A stretch of 64,000 nucleotides of DNA from Natrinema sp046097095 (GTDB taxonomy: Archaea; Halobacteriota; Halobacteria; Halobacteriales; Natrialbaceae), in the NCBI RefSeq assembly GCF_046097095.1, contig NZ_CP175698.1, forward strand, positions 2,232,001-2,296,000. The letters are read 5' to 3'. Shown here piece after piece: positions 27,546 to 35,455 of this stretch. Numbering within the stretch: the stretch's first letter is position 1; each line of letters opens with the position of its first letter. The position numbers and the translations under genes are program-made. The notes beneath the pieces were generated by a model that made no database searches, had not been told where the DNA came from, and saw only the letters and a program-made list of their open reading frames with translations.

Positions 27546-27758
27546 ATGAGCACCCAACGCCTGCCACGACCCGACGCCGAACCGACGACCGATCGAACAC
27601 GAACCCAGCCCGCTCCTCAGCGCGCCGTCGCTGAGCCGCGACCGGCCACCGACCGCGCCCCCCGGACGTTCTCCCACCGGAACGAGGCGCGACTCCAGAA
27701 CTTGATCGACGAGTGGAACACCGCCTTCGCGGACGCAGCCGGCGACGACGCAACCTAA
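27546..27758 (+). CDS. Small proline/arginine-rich protein, unknown function
   Basis: 70 aa. The first 45 residues are disordered and rich in Pro, Arg, Thr and Ala (RPATDRAPRTFSHRNE); the last 25 form an amphipathic helix (ARLQNLIDEWNTAFADAAG). Plausible as a haloarchaeal small protein because of its composition and because GATTTTCG lies about 30 bases before the ATG. A TATA-rich stretch is also present further upstream near 27430. No family recognised. Confidence 0.45.
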   Translation: MSTQRLPRPDAEPTTDRTRTQPAPQRAVAEPRPATDRAPRTFSHRNEARLQNLIDEWNTAFADAAGDDAT

Positions 27759-27950
27759 CGGTCGCTCGCTCGAGTTCGCCGAATCCAAACCGTCTTTGGA
27801 GCGACGCGTATAGGGTCGCGTGGCCGATGACGACGCACCCGCTCCGAGCCGGACTCGGCACCCGGCCGTGACGAGCCCTATGAGTGCCGAGGCCACGTAC
27901 TTAGCCTTGGGTATTTCGTAAGAAACACCGATTTGGACAGAACACGCTGT

Positions 27951-27983
27951 AAAACCCCCAGACATCCAAACTTCTTTGGGGTT
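27951..27983 (-). terminator. Hairpin terminator after mcrC
   Basis: On the minus strand AACCCC pairs with GGGGTT across a 19-base loop and is followed by TTTT, about 20 bases after the mcrC stop. It also marks the left part of the AT-rich island. Confidence 0.5.
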
Positions 27984-28003
27984 GAGTGGTCTCCCAACTC
28001 TAC

Positions 28004-29818
28004 TCAATAAGGTGGGTCATCTCGATCTTTCTCCCAGTCAAGAGGAAAACTATCGATAATTTCCAACTCCGCTACATCGCCTGAGTCGGTTACCTTTACA
28101 AAGTGCAGGCGGAGTGATTCACCAACCCACTGATGGTCTTCTTCGCCGCTTTCCTCGTTCTCATCAATAGTCGTTGCCGTATCCATGAACACCGGGATAC
28201 ACTGGTCATACTCTACATGATCGGTAATCGCTTTTTTCAGAGATCGACGCAGGCTAAACTGTATATCTTTGGAAAGATCCCGTCTAACACGGACCTCATC
28301 CGATTCTGAAATTGCACCCTCAAAAATACTCCGTGAAAGAGAAACAATATCTTCTAACTCAAATACCTCCTGAGTAAGAGCCTCTTCCACAGAAATCTCC
28401 TTTGCGTCTGGATGACATACAGTGTGATTGCGGAAGTCTGCAATGAGCTGTGACTCGTCGACCTCGTCCTCAAGCACTGTAAGTAGATATGAGCGGATGG
28501 CGTCTCGATAGCTTTCAGTCGTGAAATTTTGACGGCTCCCGATAATCGCTACTTCCCCCTCACGAGATCGAAGATCACGTCGACCATTTCCTTCCGGACA
28601 AAGGAACCCAAGCCGATCTACGTCAAGCAGATATGCATAACTGAATATTTGCTCCCGGTCGGGCCGAATCATACTCGGATCACGGGTTTCTGGGTAATAT
28701 TTGCTATCTAACACAGCAACCGGCTCGTCTCCCTTGTAGAGAACATGATCTGGTTGATGCCACGCCTGATTTGTATTTACATACGGTCGCAGCTGTGGTT
28801 CCCCTTCAACCCGTGCATCGTCAAATCCGTCATAGAGCGGATTCGATTCGAGTTTGCTTAGTTCCTCCTCCAGGACAATCTGCGAGAACTCCTCAAACAG
28901 ATTCGCCATATTAAACAGATAGTCCATTGTCAATTCTTCATCCCCGGATTCAAGCGACTGACCAGTCGTCGAGGAGAGAATCATCTTCGATACCTCAATT
29001 GCTCGTTTATAATATCCACGATGCCGTGGTAGCTGTCCGCTCGTTATCTGCTGATATTTAGACAGGTTATATCCGTCTCCATTGATTCCCATCGACTCAA
29101 GTTCATGGACAGCATTGTTGAGGTCAGAGAAGATTCGGAAGTATTCCTCGCGGTTGTGCCGACGGGCACTCTTCTGAAATAGCTGGAGGAGACTCTTTCC
29201 GGCCCGGTGGATCAGGGCGTTGATCGGTGTATTATAATCTACTACCTTCTGAACGTAGTGTTGCTTTGGAATACCTGTTTCAAGGTTCAACAAGCTACGT
29301 TCAACATCAATTCGGCCCCGAGCATCAACGGCATCAGTTCGCTGTGTCTCAAACTGGCGGATGAACCCATTTCGATGAAGCGGATCTAAGCTATTCAGAA
29401 AATTGACCGCAATTACGATAAAAACGTCCTCTATCTGAACATCTTCAGAGAGAAAATCCCGGATTGGGATCCCTTGGTAGTCGAGAGATCGGTTGTAACG
29501 GCTGACGGTCAAAAACATATCCAGAATCTCGCTCCACCCGATTCTCGGTCTGATCTGAAGTCGGGAAGTCGGAGTGAGATCAACAATACCTACAATATCC
29601 TCAGCAGAGATCGTGAGTTCATCGCCGTCAAGGCGTGCCTCTACAACTTTATATTCGCTCTCTCCATCCCATGATCGTCGTCGTTTAACGAAGACGTTGG
29701 TATCTACTTGCTCGAATGCCGCCTGCTTCAGTTGCTCTTCAATGCCCTGCGGACATTGGATGACACGCTCTTCGCGCTCCGTGATGGATACTTCAGTCGG
29801 GAGCTGGGCCGTACTCAT
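28004..29818 (-). CDS. mcrC: McrC-type restriction endonuclease subunit with long C-terminal extension
   Basis: 604 aa. Residues about 1-130 match the McrC N-terminal beta domain; RGRIDVERSLLN near 168 is the conserved GRI region; a PD-(D/E)xK nuclease core is seen as QPDHVLYKG (Asp 357) and VAVLDSKYY (Asp 371, Lys 373) followed by EQIFSYAYLL. In McrBC systems this subunit cuts DNA when driven by the McrB GTPase, usually at modified cytosines. About 200 residues follow the nuclease core, roughly doubling the E. coli McrC length; I do not recognise this part. Lies 6 bases after mcrB. AT-rich codon use unlike the flanks suggests acquisition. Confidence 0.85.
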   Translation of the reverse strand: MSTAQLPTEVSITEREERVIQCPQGIEEQLKQAAFEQVDTNVFVKRRRSWDGESEYKVVEARLDGDELTISAEDIVGIVDLTPTSRLQIRPRIGWSEILDMFLTVSRYNRSLDYQGIPIRDFLSEDVQIEDVFIVIAVNFLNSLDPLHRNGFIRQFETQRTDAVDARGRIDVERSLLNLETGIPKQHYVQKVVDYNTPINALIHRAGKSLLQLFQKSARRHNREEYFRIFSDLNNAVHELESMGINGDGYNLSKYQQITSGQLPRHRGYYKRAIEVSKMILSSTTGQSLESGDEELTMDYLFNMANLFEEFSQIVLEEELSKLESNPLYDGFDDARVEGEPQLRPYVNTNQAWHQPDHVLYKGDEPVAVLDSKYYPETRDPSMIRPDREQIFSYAYLLDVDRLGFLCPEGNGRRDLRSREGEVAIIGSRQNFTTESYRDAIRSYLLTVLEDEVDESQLIADFRNHTVCHPDAKEISVEEALTQEVFELEDIVSLSRSIFEGAISESDEVRVRRDLSKDIQFSLRRSLKKAITDHVEYDQCIPVFMDTATTIDENEESGEEDHQWVGESLRLHFVKVTDSGDVAELEIIDSFPLDWEKDRDDPPY

Positions 29819-29824
29819 CGCCGA

Positions 29825-31051
29825 TTAGTTCTGCATTCCCATGCGCTGTTGCTGTGCCCACTTCTCGCTTTCCGCTAGCTCAATTGCGGGCGATAAGTCG
29901 AACTCCCCATATATTTCATCAAGTTCAGTGTAGTGATTGACGAGTTCATCCATTTGCGAATATGTGGCTGAATTCAACAAGCGTGGGAGAATGTAGGTGC
30001 GGAACGCCTCTCCGACAGCTTGACCGGCCTCATCATGATACACACCTTCTGGTGACGTTGTCGACTCAAGGAAGACGGAAACGTCTCGGTAGTGCATCGG
30101 TCCGAACTCCATGATACCACTCTCGTCTGCATCTTCCCCTGAGTTGAGCCGGCGATAGTCTTCTTGAAAGAGGTCTTTCAGCGTCCCGCCGTTGACTGCT
30201 GAATCAGCAAGATGGTCAGTGGTCCAGCGAGAGAACAAGTTATCGAGGCTGTCGTTATCATAGTCACTGACCTTGATCATCGCAAACCGCCGTGTAATTG
30301 CGTTATCTAGCTGGTTGACTGTTCGGTCAGACATGTTCATCGTACAGATGATGTTCACCTCTGGAATGAGTTCGATAGTCTCGTCGTCGTCAGTCCGGAA
30401 AATAGTCTGATGAGGGTTTTCGATTGCCGTGTAGAGTTGACCGAAGATTTGCGAAATATCTGCTCGAGTAAGTTCGTCGATGATCACTGCGTACTTTTCG
30501 CCATATTCGCGGGCTCGTACAACAGCTTTCGAGACGCAGCCTAGTTCTTTCTGGTAACTGATCGAATCTTTGGAGTAGTCTGGAGCAACACGTCCAACAA
30601 TATCTTGGCTAGTCCACGATGGAGAGGCGGTATCGAGTGTATATCCTACGCAGGTCTCCAGGGCTAATTGTTTCGCGAACGTCGTTTTCCCAGTACCAGT
30701 CGGGCCATAGAGTACGACTGGTTTTCCAGCTTCCAGAGCACCTAATGCCGACTTTTTGACTGACTCTGGAACGAGCACATCAAGGTCAGTAGTATAGTCT
30801 CCTCGTGTTGCGACGCGCTTCTTCAAATCAAATGATGCGTGGTCAGAGCCGAGAATAGCCTGACGGACTTCCCCTAACCCCTGCTCCCCTTCGTGATGAA
30901 CATCGATGGAAAGATCGTCTACAAGGTAGTCAAGAACCTCTGGTTCTGCAGCCTTTTCGATGACACGTTGGGCGAACTCAGCATCATCCTTGATCGTATC
31001 AGTCAATCCTTGAACCCGATCGAGAGAATACTCCTGCTCCGAGGAACCCAT
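29825..31051 (-). CDS. mcrB: McrB-type AAA+ ATPase/GTPase
   Basis: 408 aa. Walker A GPTGTGKTT at residues 116-124, Walker B AVIIDELTRAD near 188-198, and the McrB-family signature MNMSDRTVNQLDNAITRRF at 238-256, including the arginine finger. Residues 1-105 are an alpha-helical region without the DUF3578 or EVE-type DNA reader usually fused to McrB, so target recognition must lie elsewhere (possibly in McrC or the neighbouring unknown protein). Start at the ATG 31051, 23-30 bases after a TATA box; the earlier TTG-type start is inside the promoter. First gene of the mcrBC operon. Confidence 0.88.
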   Translation of the reverse strand: MGSSEQEYSLDRVQGLTDTIKDDAEFAQRVIEKAAEPEVLDYLVDDLSIDVHHEGEQGLGEVRQAILGSDHASFDLKKRVATRGDYTTDLDVLVPESVKKSALGALEAGKPVVLYGPTGTGKTTFAKQLALETCVGYTLDTASPSWTSQDIVGRVAPDYSKDSISYQKELGCVSKAVVRAREYGEKYAVIIDELTRADISQIFGQLYTAIENPHQTIFRTDDDETIELIPEVNIICTMNMSDRTVNQLDNAITRRFAMIKVSDYDNDSLDNLFSRWTTDHLADSAVNGGTLKDLFQEDYRRLNSGEDADESGIMEFGPMHYRDVSVFLESTTSPEGVYHDEAGQAVGEAFRTYILPRLLNSATYSQMDELVNHYTELDEIYGEFDLSPAIELAESEKWAQQQRMGMQN

Positions 31052-31073
31052 TACCACGAAATAGTCACTGTAC

Positions 31074-31081
31074 AACAATAA
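31074..31081 (-). promoter_or_regulatory. Promoter box A of the mcrBC operon
   Basis: TTATTGTT on the minus strand, 23-30 bases upstream of the mcrB ATG; supports a leaderless operon start at 31051. Confidence 0.5.
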
Positions 31082-31431
31082 GGTTTGTTCTAGTAATACT
31101 CTCTAACAGAGAGAAGCTGGTGGCTTTCCACTAACTTCAGTTTAGGAACGGTACCGTTCAGGCCAGCCCGACGAGGGGATTACCACACTGTCGGACAGAG
31201 CCCAAGGGAGACGGCATGCCCCTCTGCCTTGAAGCTATGGTGCTGGGAGCAGGTTTGACCCAGATCCCGTAGATGCCGCCTCTCCATTTGAGATATAATA
31301 TAATTCAGGTTTATGAATATTTCGTTGATATTTTTCTGTAATTCAGAGCGCCCCTGACAGGCGGCGCGACACTACTGCCATCCAGTAGTTGCTGCAGAAA
31401 ATTGATAGGGTTTCCGAACAGTCTCATCAGC
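31082..31431. other. AT-rich divergent intergenic region with hairpins
   Basis: 350 bases between mcrB and the divergent unknown gene. It holds an imperfect hairpin with arms at about 31202-31230 (CAAGGGAGACGG against CCCCTCTGCCTTG), a perfect 7-bp hairpin at 31371-31389, a very AT-rich stretch at about 31289-31335, and a short open frame on the plus strand ending at 31272 (about 45 codons, no start). Could be regulatory DNA, a structured RNA or a mobile-element remnant. Confidence 0.4.
31371..31389 (+). repeat. Perfect 7-bp inverted repeat before the 31432 gene
   Basis: ACTACTG and CAGTAGT are separated by CCATC, 43 bases before the ATG at 31432. It could be an operator or a transcript hairpin. 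Confidence 0.5.
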
Positions 31432-31968
31432 ATGGATTTTCTTCAATCAATCCTCGGAACGCCTACGCCGCAACGAGAACCGGATTCAGAACCAACGATC
31501 GACCTCCCGGAAGACGAATACACTGTTGCATATCCCATGTCAGTCCGTCAGTCACAGCTTGATGCATTTCAATCCGTGATCGACGCTGAACGGGAAACAC
31601 CGCATCTTGACGGTCCCGGCGCAGATCTCGTCAAAAATGCTCTCAAAGACACCTGGGAAAAGACGACGCCTGGTGACGAAACATTGGAAGAGAGTATCGA
31701 GGAAACACGATCCCGTGCAGAGAACCTCATCGCAGCGTGGCAGGAAACCCACTCCGGAGAACACGACGTGATTTTCCTACCCGCCAGCGTTACCTTCCGC
31801 CTCAGAGGTTTCCTCGCGAGCTGTGAAACCAGAGCAGATAACGATGAAGATACATTTACACTACCAGACGAGTACGTTGACGCAGTTTCGCTGCTCAAGA
31901 CACTCCGTGGAGCAGAGGAGGAGAAAGATCCAGTTTTCGTCCACAAAGACCAACTCCCTGAACGCTAG
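31432..31968 (+). CDS. Protein of unknown function, divergent from mcrBC
   Basis: 178 aa, acidic and soluble. Residues 1-30 are a loose Pro/Glu-rich linker (TPTPQREPDSEPTIDLPEDE). The remainder alternates strands and helices (YTVAYPMSVRQSQLDAFQSV; SIEETRSRAENLIAAWQET; DVIFLPASVTFRLRGFLAS; LPDEYVDAVSLLKTLRGAEEEKD). I recognise no family. AT-rich codon use matches mcrBC, so it was probably acquired with it; possible roles are a specificity or control protein. ATG at 31432; a TTG ten codons earlier is possible. Its stop overlaps that of a minus-strand fragment. Confidence 0.75.
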   Translation: MDFLQSILGTPTPQREPDSEPTIDLPEDEYTVAYPMSVRQSQLDAFQSVIDAERETPHLDGPGADLVKNALKDTWEKTTPGDETLEESIEETRSRAENLIAAWQETHSGEHDVIFLPASVTFRLRGFLASCETRADNDEDTFTLPDEYVDAVSLLKTLRGAEEEKDPVFVHKDQLPER

Positions 31969-32099
31969 TCTTCCCCGTTCTCAGTGGTCAACTTCCAACC
32001 CCAGCCGGGTTCGTACTCAACCTGGTCCTTCCCAGCCATAACATACAATCCGCTCTCAATCTCTTTCCGCACCCGGTTGTCCAGTACGCCACACACCAC
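31965..32099 (-). pseudogene. C-terminal gene fragment at the island edge
   Basis: A 44-codon frame whose residues look like real coding sequence (GVLDNRVRKEIESGLYV, then MAGKDQVEYEPGWGWKLTT) and whose base composition matches the AT-rich island. There is no good start or promoter: upstream of 32099 the DNA changes abruptly to GC-rich sequence and the frame becomes arginine-rich. I read it as the 3' end of a gene cut by the recombination that made the island's right border. An internal ATG would give a 24-aa peptide, an alternative. Confidence 0.4.
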
Positions 32100-32164
32100 G
32101 ACCGAGAGCCGCAGTGGTAGCGTTTCGGTTCGAGCGGTTCTCCGTCGGCGGACGGACCGCCCAG

Positions 32165-32172
32165 CCTATTAG
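32165..32172 (+). promoter_or_regulatory. Promoter box A of the uspA gene
   Basis: CTATTAGG, 25-32 bases before the ATG at 32197, fits a leaderless start. Confidence 0.45.
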
Positions 32173-32196
32173 GTCATCGCCGTTCCAGCGAGTACC

Positions 32197-32619
32197 ATGT
32201 ACGACACGCTTCTCGTCCCGACCGATGGAAGCGAGGCCGCGCTGGACGCGGCCAAACACGGCTTCAGTCTGGGGGAGCGCTACGACGCAACAGTCCACGT
32301 CTTGGCCGTCGTCGAACAGAGTGAAAGCGCCGCTATCGTTGGCCAGGGCGACGCAAAACTCGAATCACTTCGGGAACACGGCACGGAGGCGACACAGAAG
32401 ATCGTTACGGAAGCGTTCTCCCGCGATGTCGACGCGGTCGGCGCTGTCGAAGTCGGGAATCCGGACCGAACGATTCTCGAGTACGCCGATAGCCATAGCG
32501 TCGATATGATCGTCATGAGCACGCATGGCCGTTCGGGAGTTGGGCGGTTTCTGCTGGGAAGCGTTACAGAACGGGTTATCCGCAACGGGGAGATTCCCGT
32601 GCTCGCTATCCAGCGATAA
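32197..32619 (+). CDS. Universal stress protein, UspA family
   Basis: 140 aa single-domain Usp. Starts YDTLLVPTDGSEAALDAA; the ATP-binding pattern G-x2-G-x9-G-[ST] is present as HGRSGVGRFLLGSVTERVI near residue 108-126, so it should bind ATP; ends in VLAIQR. It precedes a ClC-type channel by 129 bases on the same strand. Pairs of Usp and transporter genes are common in haloarchaea, and a regulatory link is plausible but not shown. Confidence 0.93.
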   Translation: MYDTLLVPTDGSEAALDAAKHGFSLGERYDATVHVLAVVEQSESAAIVGQGDAKLESLREHGTEATQKIVTEAFSRDVDAVGAVEVGNPDRTILEYADSHSVDMIVMSTHGRSGVGRFLLGSVTERVIRNGEIPVLAIQR

Positions 32620-32748
32620 CGTCTCCATACTGCGGACATTCTGGTGTGGACTCCGCTCTGAACCGCTATACGACGGGCTTCGAGGACCGTCGGAACCGAG
32701 CAGTCGAGAACCCAAATCACGCCCCGTTCCCTTACCTACTGCCGAGTA

Positions 32749-34101
32749 ATGGAATCGCTTCGTTTGACCGAGCAGCGGTTCGACCATATGCTGCTGGTTG
32801 CCGCTCTCTTGGGCGTCAGCATCGGACTCGTGGCCACCGGCTTTCGCATGGTCTGGCTAGTCGTCAAACACCACCTCTGGACGGTGCTCTCCGCGACGTA
32901 TTGGCGCGTTCCGGTCAGTATCGGCGCGGGTATCCTCATCGGAACGATCCTGTATTCGACGTTCTATCCCGGTGCGCTCTCGGCGCTCGTTCAGCAGTTC
33001 CACAGCGAGGGACGTGTCGACCTCGAGGAGAACGTGCCGATCCTTCCTGTCGGGTTGATCGGGTTGGTTGCCGGCCAGAATGCCGGTCCGGAAGGTGTGA
33101 TGTCCGTCGTCGGTGGGTCGTTCGGGACGCACGCTTCGGAGCTGTTCGAGTTCGAAAACTCGACGAAATTACTGACGTTGGCCGGAATGGGTGCCGGGTT
33201 CGGTACGATTCTGGGTGCGCCAATCGGTGGTGCCTTACTCTGGTTGGAACTGCCCCACAAGCGCGGCTTGGAGTACTATGAGGCGATCATCCCGACGTTT
33301 GTCGCCTCCTTTGCGGGCTATTTGACGGAGGTCACGATCGGGGGGATGGATCTCTTCCCGGTGTGGCAGATGCCGTCGCTCGTCCCAGCAACACCCGGGA
33401 AACTCGGCTGGGCGATCGGGCTGGGTCTGGTCTGCATTCCGTTCGGGCTGATCTATTCGCGCACGTTCTCGCTGATCGGCCGGCTCTTTCGAGCGTCATC
33501 GCTTGCGATCTATGTGCGTACGACGCTCGCGGGGACCGTTATCGGTGTCCTCGGGTGGCTCGTGCCGCTGTCGTACTTCTACGGCGGATCGAAGATGAGC
33601 GTCCTGTTGGACGGGGGTGTTGCGTTACCGACGCTCGTGGTGACCCTCGGTGCGGTCATGATCGCGGCCGGCGTCACGATTCATGGCAACTGGATCGGCG
33701 GGCTCATCATTCCGCATATGTTCATGGGAGCGCTGGTCGGCCAAGCCACGGCGTTGGTTGTCCCCGGGTTACCGCCGATGGTAGCGGTGCTAACTGGAAT
33801 GGCCGCGTTTAATTCCGTCGTGACCGGAACACCGTTATCGTCGGCCCTGATCGCGATCGCACTGACCGACGGGGCGAGCATCACCCCCGTATTTTTGGCC
33901 TCGCTCGTCGCCTTCGGAGCGAGCCCGTCGATTGGGTTCCTCACTGAAGCAGCGCCGCGTTCCGAAGCACCGGCGTTTCACCTCGAGCGCGAAGCAGAGA
34001 CCCCCTCACGGAGCCGTTCGAGCGCGTCACTCTCTCGCGATCCCGAACCGCGAGGAGTGTCGGACGACGGTGCGGGGAGCGAAGCGACCGAGGAGCGGTA
34101 A
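32749..34101 (+). CDS. ClC-family chloride channel or exchanger
   Basis: 450 aa with about ten to twelve membrane segments. The anion-selectivity motifs are recognisable but altered: AGQNAGPEGV near residue 106 stands for G-[KR]-E-G-P and keeps the gating Glu, and GGLIIPHMFMGALVG near 323 stands for GGxFxPxxxxG. PLSSALIAIALT matches the last helices. The first GSGIP motif is not clear. The last 60 residues are a charged, disordered Ser/Arg/Glu tail, without CBS domains. Moves chloride across the cell membrane, relevant to salt-in osmotic balance. Follows uspA. Confidence 0.85.
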   Translation: MESLRLTEQRFDHMLLVAALLGVSIGLVATGFRMVWLVVKHHLWTVLSATYWRVPVSIGAGILIGTILYSTFYPGALSALVQQFHSEGRVDLEENVPILPVGLIGLVAGQNAGPEGVMSVVGGSFGTHASELFEFENSTKLLTLAGMGAGFGTILGAPIGGALLWLELPHKRGLEYYEAIIPTFVASFAGYLTEVTIGGMDLFPVWQMPSLVPATPGKLGWAIGLGLVCIPFGLIYSRTFSLIGRLFRASSLAIYVRTTLAGTVIGVLGWLVPLSYFYGGSKMSVLLDGGVALPTLVVTLGAVMIAAGVTIHGNWIGGLIIPHMFMGALVGQATALVVPGLPPMVAVLTGMAAFNSVVTGTPLSSALIAIALTDGASITPVFLASLVAFGASPSIGFLTEAAPRSEAPAFHLEREAETPSRSRSSASLSRDPEPRGVSDDGAGSEATEER

Positions 34102-34285
34102 CGAGCGCTTCGCTCTCGTTCGCACATCGGACCGTGAAGCGTTCGACGGACGCAGTACGAAGCCTTCTGAGAACGCAGTACAGGAGCGCCGACGGCACCC
34201 TCCGCAGACCACGGGCGGTAGCACCTGGCTCTCCACGGCCGAACAGTCACTCTCGCGGTGCTCACCGGAGCGCTGACCCGGTCAG

Positions 34286-35455
34286 TCAGGGGGTCAGCAC
34301 GACCTTGACGCAGCCGTCCGCTTTGTCGCGGAACGTCTCGTACAGTTCGGGACCGCGCTCGAGGGGCTCTTCGTGCGTGATGACGAACGACGGGTCGATG
34401 TCGCCGTCCTCGATCGTCTCGAGCAGCGGGTCCAGATACCGCTGGACGTGGGTCTGGCCGGTGTTGACGGTCAGCGCTTTGTTCATCAGTGGGCCGAGCG
34501 GGACGTTATCCGCGTGGCCGACGTAGACGCCGGGGACGGAGAGCGTTCCCCCCTTCCGACAGCACTTGATCGCCTGCCGGAGCACGTGTGGCCGGTCGGC
34601 CTCGAGGTTCGCTCGCTGTTTTGCCCTATCAGAGAGGCCCATGAGGCCGGTGCCGTGGGCCTCGGTGCCGACCGCGTCGATACACCGGTCCGGGCCGCGA
34701 CCGCCGGTCATGGCCATCAGCCGGTCGTAGACGTCCTCCTCTTCGAAGTGGATCGTCTCGGCATCTCCGTGCTCGCGAGCCATCTGCAACCGTTCGGGCA
34801 CGCGGTCGATCGCGATGACGCGGCCGGCGTCGAACATCCAGGCGCTCTGGATGGCGAACTGGCCGACCGGGCCACAGCCCCAGACGGCGACCGTGTCGTC
34901 GTCTTCGATCTCGGCGTTTTCGGCGGCCATGTACCCTGTCGGGAAGATGTCCGACAGGAACAGCACCTGCTCGTCGGACAGGTCGGAGTCGACTTTGATC
35001 GGGCCGACGTCGGCGAACGGCACTCGCAGATATTCCGCCTGTCCACCGGCGTAGCCCCCGAGCATGTGCGAATAGCCGAATAGCCCGGCCGGCGACTGGC
35101 CCATCACCTTCCGGGCCATCTCCGCGTTCGGGTTCGAGTTATCACACAGCGAGTACAGCCCCTGTTCGCAGAACCAACACGAGCCACAGCTGATCGTAAA
35201 GGGCACGACCACGCGATCCCCTTCCTCGAGCGTCTCGACGTCGCTGCCCACTTCGACGACCTCGCCCATCGGCTCGTGGCCGAGCACGTCGCCCTCCCGC
35301 ATCGTCGGGACGAAGCCGTCGTAGAGGTGGAGATCAGAGCCGCAGATGGCCGTGGCGGTGACCTCGATGATCGCGTCGTGGGGGTTGACGAGTTCGGGAT
35401 TGGGCACCTCGTCGACTCGGACGTCCTCTTCGCCGTGCCAGCACAGCGCCCTCAT
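34286..35455 (-). CDS. Zinc-dependent alcohol dehydrogenase
   Basis: 389 aa MDR-superfamily enzyme related to glutathione-independent formaldehyde dehydrogenase. Catalytic zinc ligands: CGSDLHLYDG (Cys 38) and GHEPMGEV (His/Glu 60-61); the structural zinc lobe is CGSCWFCEQGLYSLC with four Cys. The NAD(P) site is AVWGCGPVGQFAIQSA near residue 190. It overlaps the upstream SRPBCC gene by four bases (ATGA), so the two form an operon. Substrate unknown. Confidence 0.92.
   Translation of the reverse strand: MRALCWHGEEDVRVDEVPNPELVNPHDAIIEVTATAICGSDLHLYDGFVPTMREGDVLGHEPMGEVVEVGSDVETLEEGDRVVVPFTISCGSCWFCEQGLYSLCDNSNPNAEMARKVMGQSPAGLFGYSHMLGGYAGGQAEYLRVPFADVGPIKVDSDLSDEQVLFLSDIFPTGYMAAENAEIEDDDTVAVWGCGPVGQFAIQSAWMFDAGRVIAIDRVPERLQMAREHGDAETIHFEEEDVYDRLMAMTGGRGPDRCIDAVGTEAHGTGLMGLSDRAKQRANLEADRPHVLRQAIKCCRKGGTLSVPGVYVGHADNVPLGPLMNKALTVNTGQTHVQRYLDPLLETIEDGDIDPSFVITHEEPLERGPELYETFRDKADGCVKVVLTP

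Noticed and set aside
27787..27801. CCAAA...TTTGG mini-hairpin resembling one at 27966-27979
   Set aside because: The two are similar but short; I checked whether they flank the defence island as repeats and they do not (both lie at its left side).
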